Positions 35,151 to 43,308 of a DNA stretch of 64,000 nt are shown piece after piece. Position 1 is the first letter of the stretch; each line of letters begins with the position of its first letter. The stretch spans positions 62,001 through 126,000 of the forward strand of contig NZ_JAAAPM020000008.1 in NCBI RefSeq assembly GCF_009909155.2. The letters run 5' to 3'. This DNA is from Flavobacterium undicola. GTDB taxonomy: Bacteria; Bacteroidota; Bacteroidia; Flavobacteriales; Flavobacteriaceae. The position numbers were made by a program, and so were the translations under genes. Below the pieces are notes generated by a model. That model was given only the letters and a program-made list of their open reading frames with translations. It did not search any database and had not been told where the DNA came from.

Positions 35151-35328
35151 ATTTTTTATTTAAAAATTCTAAAATAATTAGCAATGGCAATTTATGTAAA
35201 ATGAAAGTATTTGTAAAACAAAATAAATCATTTATTAACTAATAAATCAAAATAAGATATATTCATTCTAAATAAGTAGGATAAATAACTATTATCTATT
35301 TGCTTATTAGTTATAAAAATGTTATCTA

Positions 35329-35360
35329 TTGTGCATTACCGTTTTTATGCCTTATCTTTG
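35329..35360 (+). promoter_or_regulatory. Consensus promoter of the SUF operon
   Basis: TTG (35329-35331) and, after 21 bases, TATCTTTG (35353-35360) fit the Bacteroidetes -33/-7 pattern. The predicted start lies about 22 bases before the sufA ATG. No clear IscR- or Fur-like operator was recognised. Confidence 0.7.
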
Positions 35361-35388
35361 CAGTTAATTTAGACAAAATCAATACACA

Positions 35389-35718
35389 ATGATAAAGGTT
35401 TCTGATACTGCCAAAAAGAAAATCATCGACTTAATGAAAGATGATGGTTTTGATGCCGCCACAGATTATGTAAGAGTAGGTGTTAAAAGCGGTGGGTGCT
35501 CGGGCTTATCTTATGATTTAAAGTTCGACAAAAACAAAGGTGAAGACGATAAAATTTTCATAGACAACGACATAACTATTGCCGTAGAAAAAAAATCATT
35601 CTTATATTTAGCTGGAACTATTTTAGAATTCTCAGGCGGATTAAACGGAAAAGGATTTGTTTTCAATAACCCAAATGCAACTAGAACTTGTGGATGTGGA
35701 GAAAGTTTTTCTCTTTAA
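35389..35718 (+). CDS. sufA: Iron-sulfur assembly accessory protein, A-type (HesB/IscA/SufA)
   Basis: The 109-residue protein is a standard A-type carrier: GGCSGL with C37 and the C-terminal CGCG pair C101 and C103 bind the cluster or iron. It transfers Fe-S clusters from the SufBCD scaffold to client proteins. It is the first gene of the SUF region, with a consensus promoter 22-60 bases upstream, and is followed by sufB after 180 bases. The A-type family contains IscA, SufA and ErpA; its place at the head of a suf operon supports the SufA name. Confidence 0.93.
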   Translation: MIKVSDTAKKKIIDLMKDDGFDAATDYVRVGVKSGGCSGLSYDLKFDKNKGEDDKIFIDNDITIAVEKKSFLYLAGTILEFSGGLNGKGFVFNNPNATRTCGCGESFSL

Positions 35719-35898
35719 ATCTTTGATAAAAAACTAAATCTTTTTTAAGGAATTTGAAACCCATTATTAAAAGAATCAAATCCTGAAATTAGAATCGAAA
35801 ATAAATGATTAAAAAAATATTTAAAGAGGTTCTCAATCTTTAAATTTTTATCCCAAGCCTGATGGGCGGACGGACGAAGTAATCTTTAAATTAAAAAA
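35719..35898. other. sufA-sufB spacer with GC-rich insert
   Basis: The 180-bp spacer is AT-rich except for a GC-rich patch at about 35853-35876 (AAGCCTGATGGGCGGACGG). No clear promoter or terminator was seen, so sufB may be read from the sufA promoter. Confidence 0.4.
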
Positions 35899-37347
35899 AT
35901 GAGCAAATACACAGAAGACGATTTAAAAATCGAACTCGAAACGAAAGAGTACGAGTACGGATTTTACACCAATCTAGAATCGGAGACGTTTCCTATTGGG
36001 TTAAATGAAGACATTGTTCGTGCCATTTCACAGAAAAAAGGTGAACCACAATGGATGACCGATTGGCGTATCGAAGCTTTCAGAGCTTGGGAGGAAATGA
36101 TTGAGCCAAATTGGGCCAATGTAAAATATGAAAAACCGGATTTTCAAGCTATATCTTATTACTCAGCTCCAAAAAAAGCAGACCCAAACAAAACCTTGGA
36201 CGATGTAGATCCTGAACTTTTGGAAATGTACAAAAAGTTGGGTATCTCTGTCGATGAGCAAAAAATGATGAATAATGTGGCGATGGATATTGTAGTAGAC
36301 TCTGTTTCTGTAGCTACAACATTCAAAAAAACATTAGGCGAAAAAGGAATTATCTTTATGAGTATTTCTGAAGCCATCAAAGAACATCCTGAATTAGTTC
36401 GTAAATATCTCGGTACCGTTGTTCCTCAAAGAGACAACTTTTATGCCGCTTTAAATTCGGCTGTTTTCTCTGATGGTTCGTTTTGTTATATTCCAAAAGG
36501 CGTAAAATGTCCAATGGAATTATCTACTTATTTCCGTATTAATCAAGCAGGAACTGGACAGTTCGAAAGAACACTGGTTATTGCTGACGAAGGAAGTTAT
36601 GTATCATACTTAGAAGGTTGTACGGCTCCAAGTCGTGATGAAAACCAATTGCACGCTGCTGTAGTTGAGCTAATCGCTTTGGACAATGCCGAAATTAAAT
36701 ATTCTACCGTTCAAAACTGGTATCCTGGAAACAAGGAGGGTAAAGGTGGAGTTTTCAATTTTGTGACCAAAAGAGGATTCTGCGAAACTAACGCTAAAAT
36801 TTCCTGGACACAGGTTGAAACAGGATCTGCGATAACCTGGAAATATCCTTCTGTTATTTTAAAAGGAGACAACTCAATAGGAGAATTCTATTCGATTGCC
36901 GTTACAAATAATTATCAACAAGCCGATACAGGAACAAAAATGATTCATTTAGGTAAAAACACTAAATCGACCATTATTTCTAAAGGTATTTCGGCTGGGA
37001 AATCGCAAAACAGTTATAGAGGATTGGTACAAATTAGTCCAAGAGCTGATAACGCCCGTAACTTTTCTCAATGTGACTCATTATTGATGGGTAACAATTG
37101 TGGAGCACATACTTTCCCTTATATCGAAAGTAAAAATCCAACTGCTAAAATAGAACACGAAGCAACCACTTCTAAAATTGGTGAAGACCAAGTTTTCTAT
37201 TGCAACCAACGTGGAATACCAACTGAGAAAGCCATTGCCTTAATTGTAAACGGTTTCAGTAAAGATGTATTAAACAAGTTGCCAATGGAATTTGCTGTTG
37301 AAGCACAAAAATTATTAGAAATTTCTCTTGAAGGATCAGTAGGATAA
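35899..37347 (+). CDS. sufB: Fe-S cluster assembly scaffold protein SufB
   Basis: The 482-residue protein is full-length SufB. It has the typical N-terminus, the beta-helix core with [15 protein letters not shown], and the C-terminal conserved [13 protein letters not shown] with the cysteine and neighbouring residues used for cluster assembly. SufB pairs with SufD and the SufC ATPase to build clusters from sulfur delivered by SufS/SufE. The gene is followed after 19 bases by an antitoxin gene, which interrupts the usual sufB-sufC order. Confidence 0.97.
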   Translation: MSKYTEDDLKIELETKEYEYGFYTNLESETFPIGLNEDIVRAISQKKGEPQWMTDWRIEAFRAWEEMIEPNWANVKYEKPDFQAISYYSAPKKADPNKTLDDVDPELLEMYKKLGISVDEQKMMNNVAMDIVVDSVSVATTFKKTLGEKGIIFMSISEAIKEHPELVRKYLGTVVPQRDNFYAALNSAVFSDGSFCYIPKGVKCPMELSTYFRINQAGTGQFERTLVIADEGSYVSYLEGCTAPSRDENQLHAAVVELIALDNAEIKYSTVQNWYPGNKEGKGGVFNFVTKRGFCETNAKISWTQVETGSAITWKYPSVILKGDNSIGEFYSIAVTNNYQQADTGTKMIHLGKNTKSTIISKGISAGKSQNSYRGLVQISPRADNARNFSQCDSLLMGNNCGAHTFPYIESKNPTAKIEHEATTSKIGEDQVFYCNQRGIPTEKAIALIVNGFSKDVLNKLPMEFAVEAQKLLEISLEGSVG

Positions 37348-37366
37348 TTTTTAAATCTGAATAGTC

Positions 37367-37573
37367 ATGGATCTTGTTTTAAAAAATGTAAAGAAAAAAG
37401 ATTTTCCAGTATTGAAATCACTGGCAAAATCGCTTGGATTTGAAATTACAATTGAAGAAGAAAAGCCATACAATGAAGAATTTGTGAAAGAAATTTTACA
37501 AGGTCAAAAAGATCTTCAGGAAGGAAGAGGTATAAAAATGACCCTGGAGGAAATACAAGCTTTATGCAAATAG
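37367..37573 (+). CDS. Antitoxin of a YoeB-type toxin-antitoxin pair
   Basis: The 68-residue protein is small, charged and helical and ends in a conserved-looking MTLEEIQALCK tail likely to wrap the toxin. It lacks the Phd/YefM DNA-binding domain, so it is not the classical YefM partner; it resembles DUF2683-type small antitoxins of Bacteroidota. The 3' end overlaps the toxin start by ten bases (37564-37573), the common arrangement of type II modules with antitoxin first. It sits 19 bases after sufB, so it should be transcribed with the SUF genes. Whether it regulates its own transcription is unclear. Confidence 0.8.
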   Translation: MDLVLKNVKKKDFPVLKSLAKSLGFEITIEEEKPYNEEFVKEILQGQKDLQEGRGIKMTLEEIQALCK

Positions 37574-37833
37574 TATTTACTCCAAAAGCTAAAAAAGATT
37601 TAGATTTTTGGGTCAAATCTGGTAATAAAACCATTTTACGAAAAATTAATACATTAATTGAAGATATACAACTTCATCCTTATGATGGAATTGGAAAGCC
37701 CGAAGCTTTAAAACACGAGCTTTCAGGAAAATGGTCAAGAAGAATTGATAAAGAACATAGAATTATATATGAAATTATAGACGAGAATACGATTGATATT
37801 TTAAGCATATTTTCATTAAAAGGACATTATTAA
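37564..37833 (+). CDS. Txe/YoeB family ribosome-dependent mRNA interferase toxin
   Basis: The 89-residue protein aligns along its length with E. coli YoeB. The catalytic residues known for YoeB (E46, R65, H83, Y84) have counterparts E47 in GKPEALKH, R66 in KEHRIIY and the C-terminal H88-Y89. YoeB-type toxins cut mRNA in the ribosomal A site and stop translation until the antitoxin is restored. It overlaps the antitoxin gene by ten bases and is 22 bases before sufC. All catalytic residues are present, so it should be active. Confidence 0.92.
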   Translation: MQIVFTPKAKKDLDFWVKSGNKTILRKINTLIEDIQLHPYDGIGKPEALKHELSGKWSRRIDKEHRIIYEIIDENTIDILSIFSLKGHY

Positions 37834-37855
37834 ATAAAGAAAAACACATTAAAGA

Positions 37856-38602
37856 ATGTTATCAATAAAAAATCTACACGCCTCAATAGGTGATAAAGAA
37901 ATTCTTAAAGGAATCGATTTAGAAGTAAAAGCAGGAGAAATCCATGCGATAATGGGACCAAATGGAGCTGGAAAAAGTACTCTTTCGGCAATTATTGCAG
38001 GAAACGAAAATTATGAGGTAACTCAAGGTGAAATCCTATTAGAAAACGAAGACATCTCTGAATTAGCTCCTGAAGAAAGAGCACACAAAGGAGTGTTTCT
38101 TTCATTCCAATACCCGGTTGAAATCCCTGGTGTTTCGGTAACAAACTTCATGAAAACTGCTATCAACGAAACACGTAAAGCTAACGGTCAGGAAGAGATG
38201 CCAGCTAACGAAATGCTGAAAGTAATTCGTGAAAAATCAGAATTATTAGAAATCGACCGTAAGTTTTTATCTCGTTCTCTTAACGAAGGTTTCTCTGGTG
38301 GAGAGAAAAAACGTAACGAGATTTTCCAAATGGCTATGTTGGAACCTAAATTAGCGATCCTTGACGAAACCGATTCTGGTTTAGATATCGATGCTTTAAG
38401 AATTGTTGCCAATGGTGTTAACAAATTGAAAAGCGACAAAAACGCTATCATCCTAATCACGCACTACCAAAGATTATTAGATTATATCGTTCCTGATTTT
38501 GTTCACGTATTATACAATGGGAAAATTGTAAAATCTGGTGGAGCTGAATTAGCACATGAGTTAGAAGATAAAGGATACGACTGGATTAAAGGAGAAAATT
38601 AA
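37856..38602 (+). CDS. sufC: Fe-S cluster assembly ATPase SufC
   Basis: The 248-residue ABC-type ATPase has Walker A GPNGAGKST, the signature FSGGEKKRNE, Walker B LAILDETDSGLD and the H-loop TH, as in all SufC proteins. It powers the SufBCD scaffold in the cytoplasm. It lies 22 bases after the YoeB-type toxin gene, which separates it from sufB. A word-repeat spacer precedes sufD. Confidence 0.97.
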   Translation: MLSIKNLHASIGDKEILKGIDLEVKAGEIHAIMGPNGAGKSTLSAIIAGNENYEVTQGEILLENEDISELAPEERAHKGVFLSFQYPVEIPGVSVTNFMKTAINETRKANGQEEMPANEMLKVIREKSELLEIDRKFLSRSLNEGFSGGEKKRNEIFQMAMLEPKLAILDETDSGLDIDALRIVANGVNKLKSDKNAIILITHYQRLLDYIVPDFVHVLYNGKIVKSGGAELAHELEDKGYDWIKGEN

Positions 38603-38605
38603 AAT

Positions 38606-38670
38606 TTGTTTATAGTTTATAGCTTGTTGTTCCTACTTGGGCAACAAACAAAAAACCGTAAACCATAAAC
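38606..38670. repeat. Palindromic word repeat in the sufC-sufD spacer
   Basis: The spacer is an imperfect inverted repeat: GTTTATAGTTTATAG near its start pairs with CCGTAAACCATAAAC near its end. Related words (GTTTATGGTTT and AAACTATAAAC) form a similar spacer at 42651-42712. Confidence 0.65.
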
Positions 38671-38679
38671 ATTATAAAA

Positions 38680-39996
38680 ATGGAATTAAAAGAAAAATTA
38701 TTATCGTCTTTTATGGCTTTTGAAGAGCGTGTTGATGTCCAATCACAACTTCATGACGTGAGAACTTCGGCAATAAAAAACTTTGAAAACAAAGGCTTCC
38801 CTACTAAAAAAGAGGAAGCTTGGAAATACACTTCGCTAAATGCCATTCTAAAAAATGACTTTACCGTTTTTCCTAAAAAAGACAGCGCTATAGAATTCAA
38901 CCAGGTAAAAAAATACTTTATTCACGAAATCGATACGTACAAAGTTGTTTTTATTGACGGCATTTTTAGCTCTCACCTATCTTCAACCACACACGATGGA
39001 ATCGATGTTTGTTTAATGTCTTCGGCATTGACAAAACCAAAATACAAAATGGTTATTGATAACTATTTTAACAAAATTGCGAGCAAAGACGACAGCCTGA
39101 CTTCATTAAATACGGCTTTCGCCAATGAAGGAGCTTACATCAATATTCCAAAAAGCAAGGTTGCAGACAAACCTATTGAGATTATGTATTTCTCAACAGG
39201 AAATGAATCAGCATTAATGGTTCAACCTAGAAACCTAGTTATTGTAGGTGAGAATTCTCATGTACAAATCATTGAGCGTCACCAAAGTTTAAGCGAGAAT
39301 CCAGTTTTAACTAATTCGGTTACAGAAATTTTTGCTCAAAAACGTGCTATTGTGGATTATTATAAAATCCAAAACGACAGTCTCGAAGCTAATTTAATTG
39401 ACAATACTTACGTTTCACAACAAAAAGAAAGTCATGTTTATGTTCATACTTTTTCTTTTGGTGGAAACCTAACAAGAAACAACTTGAATTTCTACCATTA
39501 CGGTGAAAGATTGACGAGTACGTTAAACGGAATTACGATTATTGGCGAAAACCAACACGTAGATCATTACACCTTAGTAAATCATGCTGAGCCAAATTGT
39601 GAGAGTTTTCAGGATTACAAAGGAATCTTCTCTGATCGTTCAACAGGTGTTTTCAACGGAAAAGTATATGTAGAGAAAGAAGCTCAAAAAACCAATGCTT
39701 TCCAAAAAAGCAACAACATTTTATTGAGTGATAAAGCTACCATCAACGCAAAACCACAATTGGAAATTTTTGCCGATGATGTAAAATGTTCTCACGGTTG
39801 TACCGTTGGACAATTAGACGAAACCGCTTTATTCTACATGCAACAAAGAGGTATTCCTAAAAAAGAAGCCAAAGCTTTGTTGATGTATGCTTTCTCTAAT
39901 GCCGTTATCGAAAACATCAAAATACCAGAATTAAAACAAAGAATCACTACTATTATCGCCAATAAATTAGGCGTGAAATTAGGATTTGACTTATAA
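38680..39996 (+). CDS. sufD: Fe-S cluster assembly protein SufD
   Basis: The 438-residue SufD has the N-terminal EEAWKYTSL motif and a beta-helix core ending in the conserved FADDVKCSHGCTVGQLD and QRGIPKKEA segments shared with SufB. It forms the SufBCD scaffold with SufB and SufC. The gene is followed by a terminator at 40021-40055, so sufA to sufD form the first SUF transcription unit. Confidence 0.95.
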   Translation: MELKEKLLSSFMAFEERVDVQSQLHDVRTSAIKNFENKGFPTKKEEAWKYTSLNAILKNDFTVFPKKDSAIEFNQVKKYFIHEIDTYKVVFIDGIFSSHLSSTTHDGIDVCLMSSALTKPKYKMVIDNYFNKIASKDDSLTSLNTAFANEGAYINIPKSKVADKPIEIMYFSTGNESALMVQPRNLVIVGENSHVQIIERHQSLSENPVLTNSVTEIFAQKRAIVDYYKIQNDSLEANLIDNTYVSQQKESHVYVHTFSFGGNLTRNNLNFYHYGERLTSTLNGITIIGENQHVDHYTLVNHAEPNCESFQDYKGIFSDRSTGVFNGKVYVEKEAQKTNAFQKSNNILLSDKATINAKPQLEIFADDVKCSHGCTVGQLDETALFYMQQRGIPKKEAKALLMYAFSNAVIENIKIPELKQRITTIIANKLGVKLGFDL

Positions 39997-40020
39997 TTGT
40001 TTTGAAAAAACAGACACAAC

Positions 40021-40055
40021 AAACGCAAAGTTTAATTTATTTAAGCTTTGCGTTT
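40021..40055 (+). terminator. Terminator after sufD
   Basis: A 10-bp stem (40021-40030 with 40046-40055) followed by a T run lies 25 bases after the sufD stop. It splits the SUF region in two. Confidence 0.8.
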
Positions 40056-40168
40056 TTTTTCATTAAAACTTAAAGCTAAAAAAAGACATCATTCTCTTGC
40101 TATAGATTTAAATGATACTACAATCAATCAAAACAAATAATTGCAGTAGAAAACAATTTTAGTTTTAG

Positions 40169-40176
40169 TACTTTTG
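40169..40176 (+). promoter_or_regulatory. -7 promoter element for sufS
   Basis: TACTTTTG fits TAnnTTTG with an 18-base leader to the sufS ATG. The nearest TTG is 25 bases upstream, further than ideal. Confidence 0.45.
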
Positions 40177-40200
40177 TATTAAGATTTTTTCTAAATAATT

Positions 40201-41415
40201 ATGTTAGACATTCAAAAAATAAGAGCTGATTTTCCCATCTTACAACAAAAAGTAAACGGAAAACCTTTAGTATATTTCGATAACGGAGCTACTTCGCAAA
40301 AACCTCAGGTGGTTATAGATGCCATTTCAAAATATTATCAGGAAATTAATGCCAATATTCACCGTGGCGTTCATACCTTAAGTCAGTTGGCAACTGATGC
40401 CTACGAAATTGCCCGTGGCAAAGTTCAAAATCACATTAATGCCAAACACGCTCATGAAGTACTTTTTACTTCAGGAACTACTTTTGGGATCAATTTGGTT
40501 GCCAATGGTTTTGCTTCGATTTTAAAACCAGGTGATGAAGTGATTGTTTCGCATTTAGAGCACCATAGTAATATTGTGCCTTGGCAAATGTTATGCGAGA
40601 AAACCGGAGCTACTCTAAAAGTCATTCCGATGAATGAAAACGGAGAGTTGGTTATGGCTGAATATGATAAATTGCTTTCGGATAAAACCAAAATTGTAAC
40701 GGTAAATCACATCTCGAACGCTTTGGGAACTATCAACCCAATCAAATACATGATTGATAAAGCGCACGAAGTAGGAGCTGCAATCTTGATAGACGGAGCA
40801 CAATCAGTGCCGCATTTAAAACCCGATGTTCAGGCTTTAGATTGCGATTTTTATGCTTTTTCGGGACACAAAATGTGTGGACCAACAGGAACCGGAATCT
40901 TGTACGGAAAAGAAGCTTGGTTAAATAAATTACCTCCTTATCAGGGTGGTGGCGAAATGATTAAGGAAGTTACTTTCGAGAAAACTACTTATGCCGAATT
41001 GCCTCATAAATTTGAAGCGGGAACACCACATATTGCAGGAGGAATTGTTTTGGGAACAGCAATTGATTATTTGAATGAAGTAGGTTTTGAAAACATTCAA
41101 CAACAAGAATTAGAATTATTAGCTTACGCAACCGAACGTTTGTCAGAAATTGAAGGCTTGCGTATTTACGGTAATTCCGAAGCAAAAACTTCGGTTATTT
41201 CATTTAATATCGAAGGAATTCACCCTTATGATATTGGTAGTATTATTGATAAATTAGGAATCGCAGTAAGAACAGGTCACCATTGTGCACAACCCATTAT
41301 GAATTTCTTTGGAATCCCAGGAACCATAAGAGCTTCTTTCTCGTTTTACAACACCAAAGAAGAAATTGATGCCTTAGTTGATGCCGTTAAAAAAGCCCAA
41401 TTAATGTTATCCTAA
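40201..41415 (+). CDS. sufS: Cysteine desulfurase SufS
   Basis: The 404-residue PLP enzyme is of the SufS/CsdA class II type: PLP lysine K224 in FSGHK, and catalytic C362 in RTGHHCAQP inside the short loop typical of SufS rather than the longer IscS loop. It takes sulfur from cysteine and passes the persulfide to SufE. It starts the second SUF unit, which continues through a lipoprotein gene to sufE, the sufT-like gene and DUF2480. Confidence 0.96.
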   Translation: MLDIQKIRADFPILQQKVNGKPLVYFDNGATSQKPQVVIDAISKYYQEINANIHRGVHTLSQLATDAYEIARGKVQNHINAKHAHEVLFTSGTTFGINLVANGFASILKPGDEVIVSHLEHHSNIVPWQMLCEKTGATLKVIPMNENGELVMAEYDKLLSDKTKIVTVNHISNALGTINPIKYMIDKAHEVGAAILIDGAQSVPHLKPDVQALDCDFYAFSGHKMCGPTGTGILYGKEAWLNKLPPYQGGGEMIKEVTFEKTTYAELPHKFEAGTPHIAGGIVLGTAIDYLNEVGFENIQQQELELLAYATERLSEIEGLRIYGNSEAKTSVISFNIEGIHPYDIGSIIDKLGIAVRTGHHCAQPIMNFFGIPGTIRASFSFYNTKEEIDALVDAVKKAQLMLS

Positions 41416-41424
41416 AACTAAAAT

Positions 41425-41862
41425 ATGAAATTACTATCGCTATTAATATTGACCATTTTTCTAGGGAAAGGCTGTGAAGATAATGTAAAACAAAATATTG
41501 CAACAGCAGAAATTATATACACAGCGAACACTAGAGGTTATTATCAGGAAATAATCATCAAAAATCATATTGCTAGCGTAAAAAACAATAGAAAAGGAAA
41601 AGCCGTTCAAACTAAAATATCAGATGCAGACTGGAAAGAGCTGGTTAAACTTTTTCAAGAAGTCGATTTAGAAGAAATAAAAGACCTAAAATCACCTACT
41701 GAAAAACGCTTTTATGATGGTGCGGCGATTGCTAATTTGAAAATAAATTACAAAGGAAAAAACTATGAATCACAAAGTTTTGACCATGGGTTCCCTCCTT
41801 ATGAAATAAAAAGAATAGTGACTAAAATAAATTCATTTGCAAAACAAAATAATGAAAATTAA
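41425..41862 (+). CDS. Small lipoprotein inside the SUF region
   Basis: The 145-residue product has a lipoprotein signal peptide (C17 in GKGC). The mature domain is a mixed alpha/beta fold with an ISDADWKELVKLFQEVDLEEI helix region and an FDHGFPPYEIKRIV end, a pattern seen in several small Bacteroidota lipoproteins of unknown function. Its stop codon lies inside sufE: the last 11 bases (41852-41862) overlap the sufE start. It lies nine bases after sufS. This is not a known SUF component, and its cell-envelope location is odd for a gene nested between two cytoplasmic partners. Confidence 0.75.
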   Translation: MKLLSLLILTIFLGKGCEDNVKQNIATAEIIYTANTRGYYQEIIIKNHIASVKNNRKGKAVQTKISDADWKELVKLFQEVDLEEIKDLKSPTEKRFYDGAAIANLKINYKGKNYESQSFDHGFPPYEIKRIVTKINSFAKQNNEN

Positions 41863-42271
41863 AGATATACAAGAAGAAATTGTTGACGAATTCTCGATGT
41901 TTGATGATTGGATGCAGCGTTATGAATACATCATCGAGTTAGGAAAAAATCTTCCGTTAATCAAAGAAGAATTCAAAGTTGATGAAAATTTAATTAAAGG
42001 TTGTCAATCAAAAGTTTGGTTACAAGGAGAACAAAATGAAGATAAAATAGTCTTCACTGCCGATAGTGATGCAATTTTAACCAAAGGAATAATTGCTATA
42101 TTAATTCGTGTTTTTTCAAATCAAACTCCAAAAGACATCATTGATGCCGAAATGGGTTTCATTGACGAAATAGGCTTAAAAGAACATTTATCACCTACAA
42201 GAGCAAATGGTCTTGTATCAATGATAAAGAATATTAAAATGTATGCTTTGGCATTCAACACTAGAGGATAA
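41852..42271 (+). CDS. sufE: Sulfur acceptor protein SufE
   Basis: From the ATG at 41852 the protein is 139 residues. The sulfur-accepting cysteine is C51 in LIKGCQSKVW, the hallmark of SufE. It accepts persulfide sulfur from SufS and hands it to SufBCD. An in-frame start 15 bases upstream (41837) is possible but gives a non-family N-terminus. It overlaps the lipoprotein gene by 11 bases, so translation is probably coupled. The sufT-like gene follows. Confidence 0.94.
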   Translation: MKIKDIQEEIVDEFSMFDDWMQRYEYIIELGKNLPLIKEEFKVDENLIKGCQSKVWLQGEQNEDKIVFTADSDAILTKGIIAILIRVFSNQTPKDIIDAEMGFIDEIGLKEHLSPTRANGLVSMIKNIKMYALAFNTRG

Positions 42272-42317
42272 AACAAAAACACAAATGAACTTATATGGTT
42301 CAAAAAATAGACATAAA

Positions 42318-42641
42318 ATGGAACAAGAAATAGACACCAACGAACTAGGGGAAGCAATTGTAAAGAAGTTAAAAACCATTTACGATCCTGAGATTCCTGT
42401 AGACATTTACGAACTAGGATTGATTTATGACGTAATGGTAAATACGGATTACGAAGTAAAAATCCTTATGACACTTACTTCTCCAAACTGTCCGGTAGCC
42501 GAGAGTTTACCTAGAGAAGTAGAAGAAAAAATAAAATCGATTGAGCATGTAAGAGGTGCCGAAGTAGAAATCACTTTCGATCCGCCTTGGAGCAAAGATT
42601 TAATGAGTGAAGAAGCGAAACTAGAACTAGGAATGCTATAA
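42318..42641 (+). CDS. SufT-like Fe-S assembly protein (MIP18 / DUF59)
   Basis: From the ATG at 42318 the product is 107 residues, the usual size; the longer frame starting at 42243 overlaps sufE and lacks family support. The MIP18/DUF59 features are present: YDPEIPVDIYELGLIYDV, LTSPNCPVAESLP with the conserved cysteine, and the final FDPPWSKDLMSEEAK. Members such as SufT and the eukaryotic CIA2 help deliver or mature Fe-S clusters on target proteins. Its place after sufE supports this role. Confidence 0.9.
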   Translation: MEQEIDTNELGEAIVKKLKTIYDPEIPVDIYELGLIYDVMVNTDYEVKILMTLTSPNCPVAESLPREVEEKIKSIEHVRGAEVEITFDPPWSKDLMSEEAKLELGML

Positions 42642-42650
42642 TCCGTTAAT

Positions 42651-42712
42651 TTGTTTTTTGTTTATGGTTTGTTGTTTTGAACCTCAAACTATAAACTACA
42701 AACTATAAACTT
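42651..42712. repeat. Palindromic word repeat before DUF2480
   Basis: GTTTATGGTTTGTTGTTTTG is answered by CAAACTATAAACTACAAAC in inverted orientation, with further AAACTATAAAC repeats. It resembles the sufC-sufD spacer at 38606-38670. Confidence 0.65.
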
Positions 42713-42717
42713 TTAAA

Positions 42718-43230
42718 ATGGAAGAGATCATTAACAAAGTGGCTAATAGTGCCTTGGAAGTATTCGATTTAGAAGATTACTATCCAAAGGGCATTCGTAC
42801 GCAAATTGATATTTCGCAATGGTTACTGGAAGGGTTTTTATTAAAAGAAAAAGATTTCAGAGAAGATTTAAAAAATCATGATTGGTCGCAATACCAAGAC
42901 CACTATGTTGCCATTTATTGCAGTACTGACGCTATAGTTCCGGCCTGGGCTTCCATCTTAGTTGCAATACAATTGGCTCCTTTTGCAAAAAAAATCATCA
43001 ATGGAAACAGCGAAGATTTGGACGCTGCCTTGTATGAAGAATTGCTTCCTAAACTGGATTATACCGCTTATGACAACAAATCGGTGATTATTAAAGGTTG
43101 TTCTAAAAAACCGGTGCCCATGCGTGCTTATGTTTTGGCAGCACATCATTTACAACCTTTTGCCAGAAGTATTATGTATGGAGAAGCCTGCTCGGCAGTT
43201 CCACTATACAAAGCGCCTAAAAAAGCCTAA
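42718..43230 (+). CDS. DUF2480 family protein
   Basis: The 170-residue soluble protein matches DUF2480, a family almost confined to Bacteroidota and regularly encoded at the end of suf operons. Conserved features seen are DYYPKGIRTQIDIS near the start, DHYVAIYCSTDAIVPAWA and IKGCSKKPVP with a conserved cysteine. The conserved gene neighbourhood suggests a role in Fe-S metabolism, but no biochemical function is known to me. A terminator follows at 43250-43274. Confidence 0.92.
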   Translation: MEEIINKVANSALEVFDLEDYYPKGIRTQIDISQWLLEGFLLKEKDFREDLKNHDWSQYQDHYVAIYCSTDAIVPAWASILVAIQLAPFAKKIINGNSEDLDAALYEELLPKLDYTAYDNKSVIIKGCSKKPVPMRAYVLAAHHLQPFARSIMYGEACSAVPLYKAPKKA

Positions 43231-43249
43231 ATACTATATTTATTGAATC

Positions 43250-43274
43250 AAATGCTACTTTACAAGTAGCATTT
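43250..43274 (+). terminator. Terminator after DUF2480
   Basis: A perfect 11-bp stem (43250-43260 with 43264-43274), 3-base loop and T run end the second SUF unit. Confidence 0.8.
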
Positions 43275-43308
43275 TTTTTATATTTACTATTCAAAAACTA
43301 CTTTAAAT

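Noticed and set aside
42243-42317. Longer N-terminus for the SufT-like protein
   Set aside because: The extension overlaps sufE, has no family similarity, and the ATG at 42318 gives the standard length.
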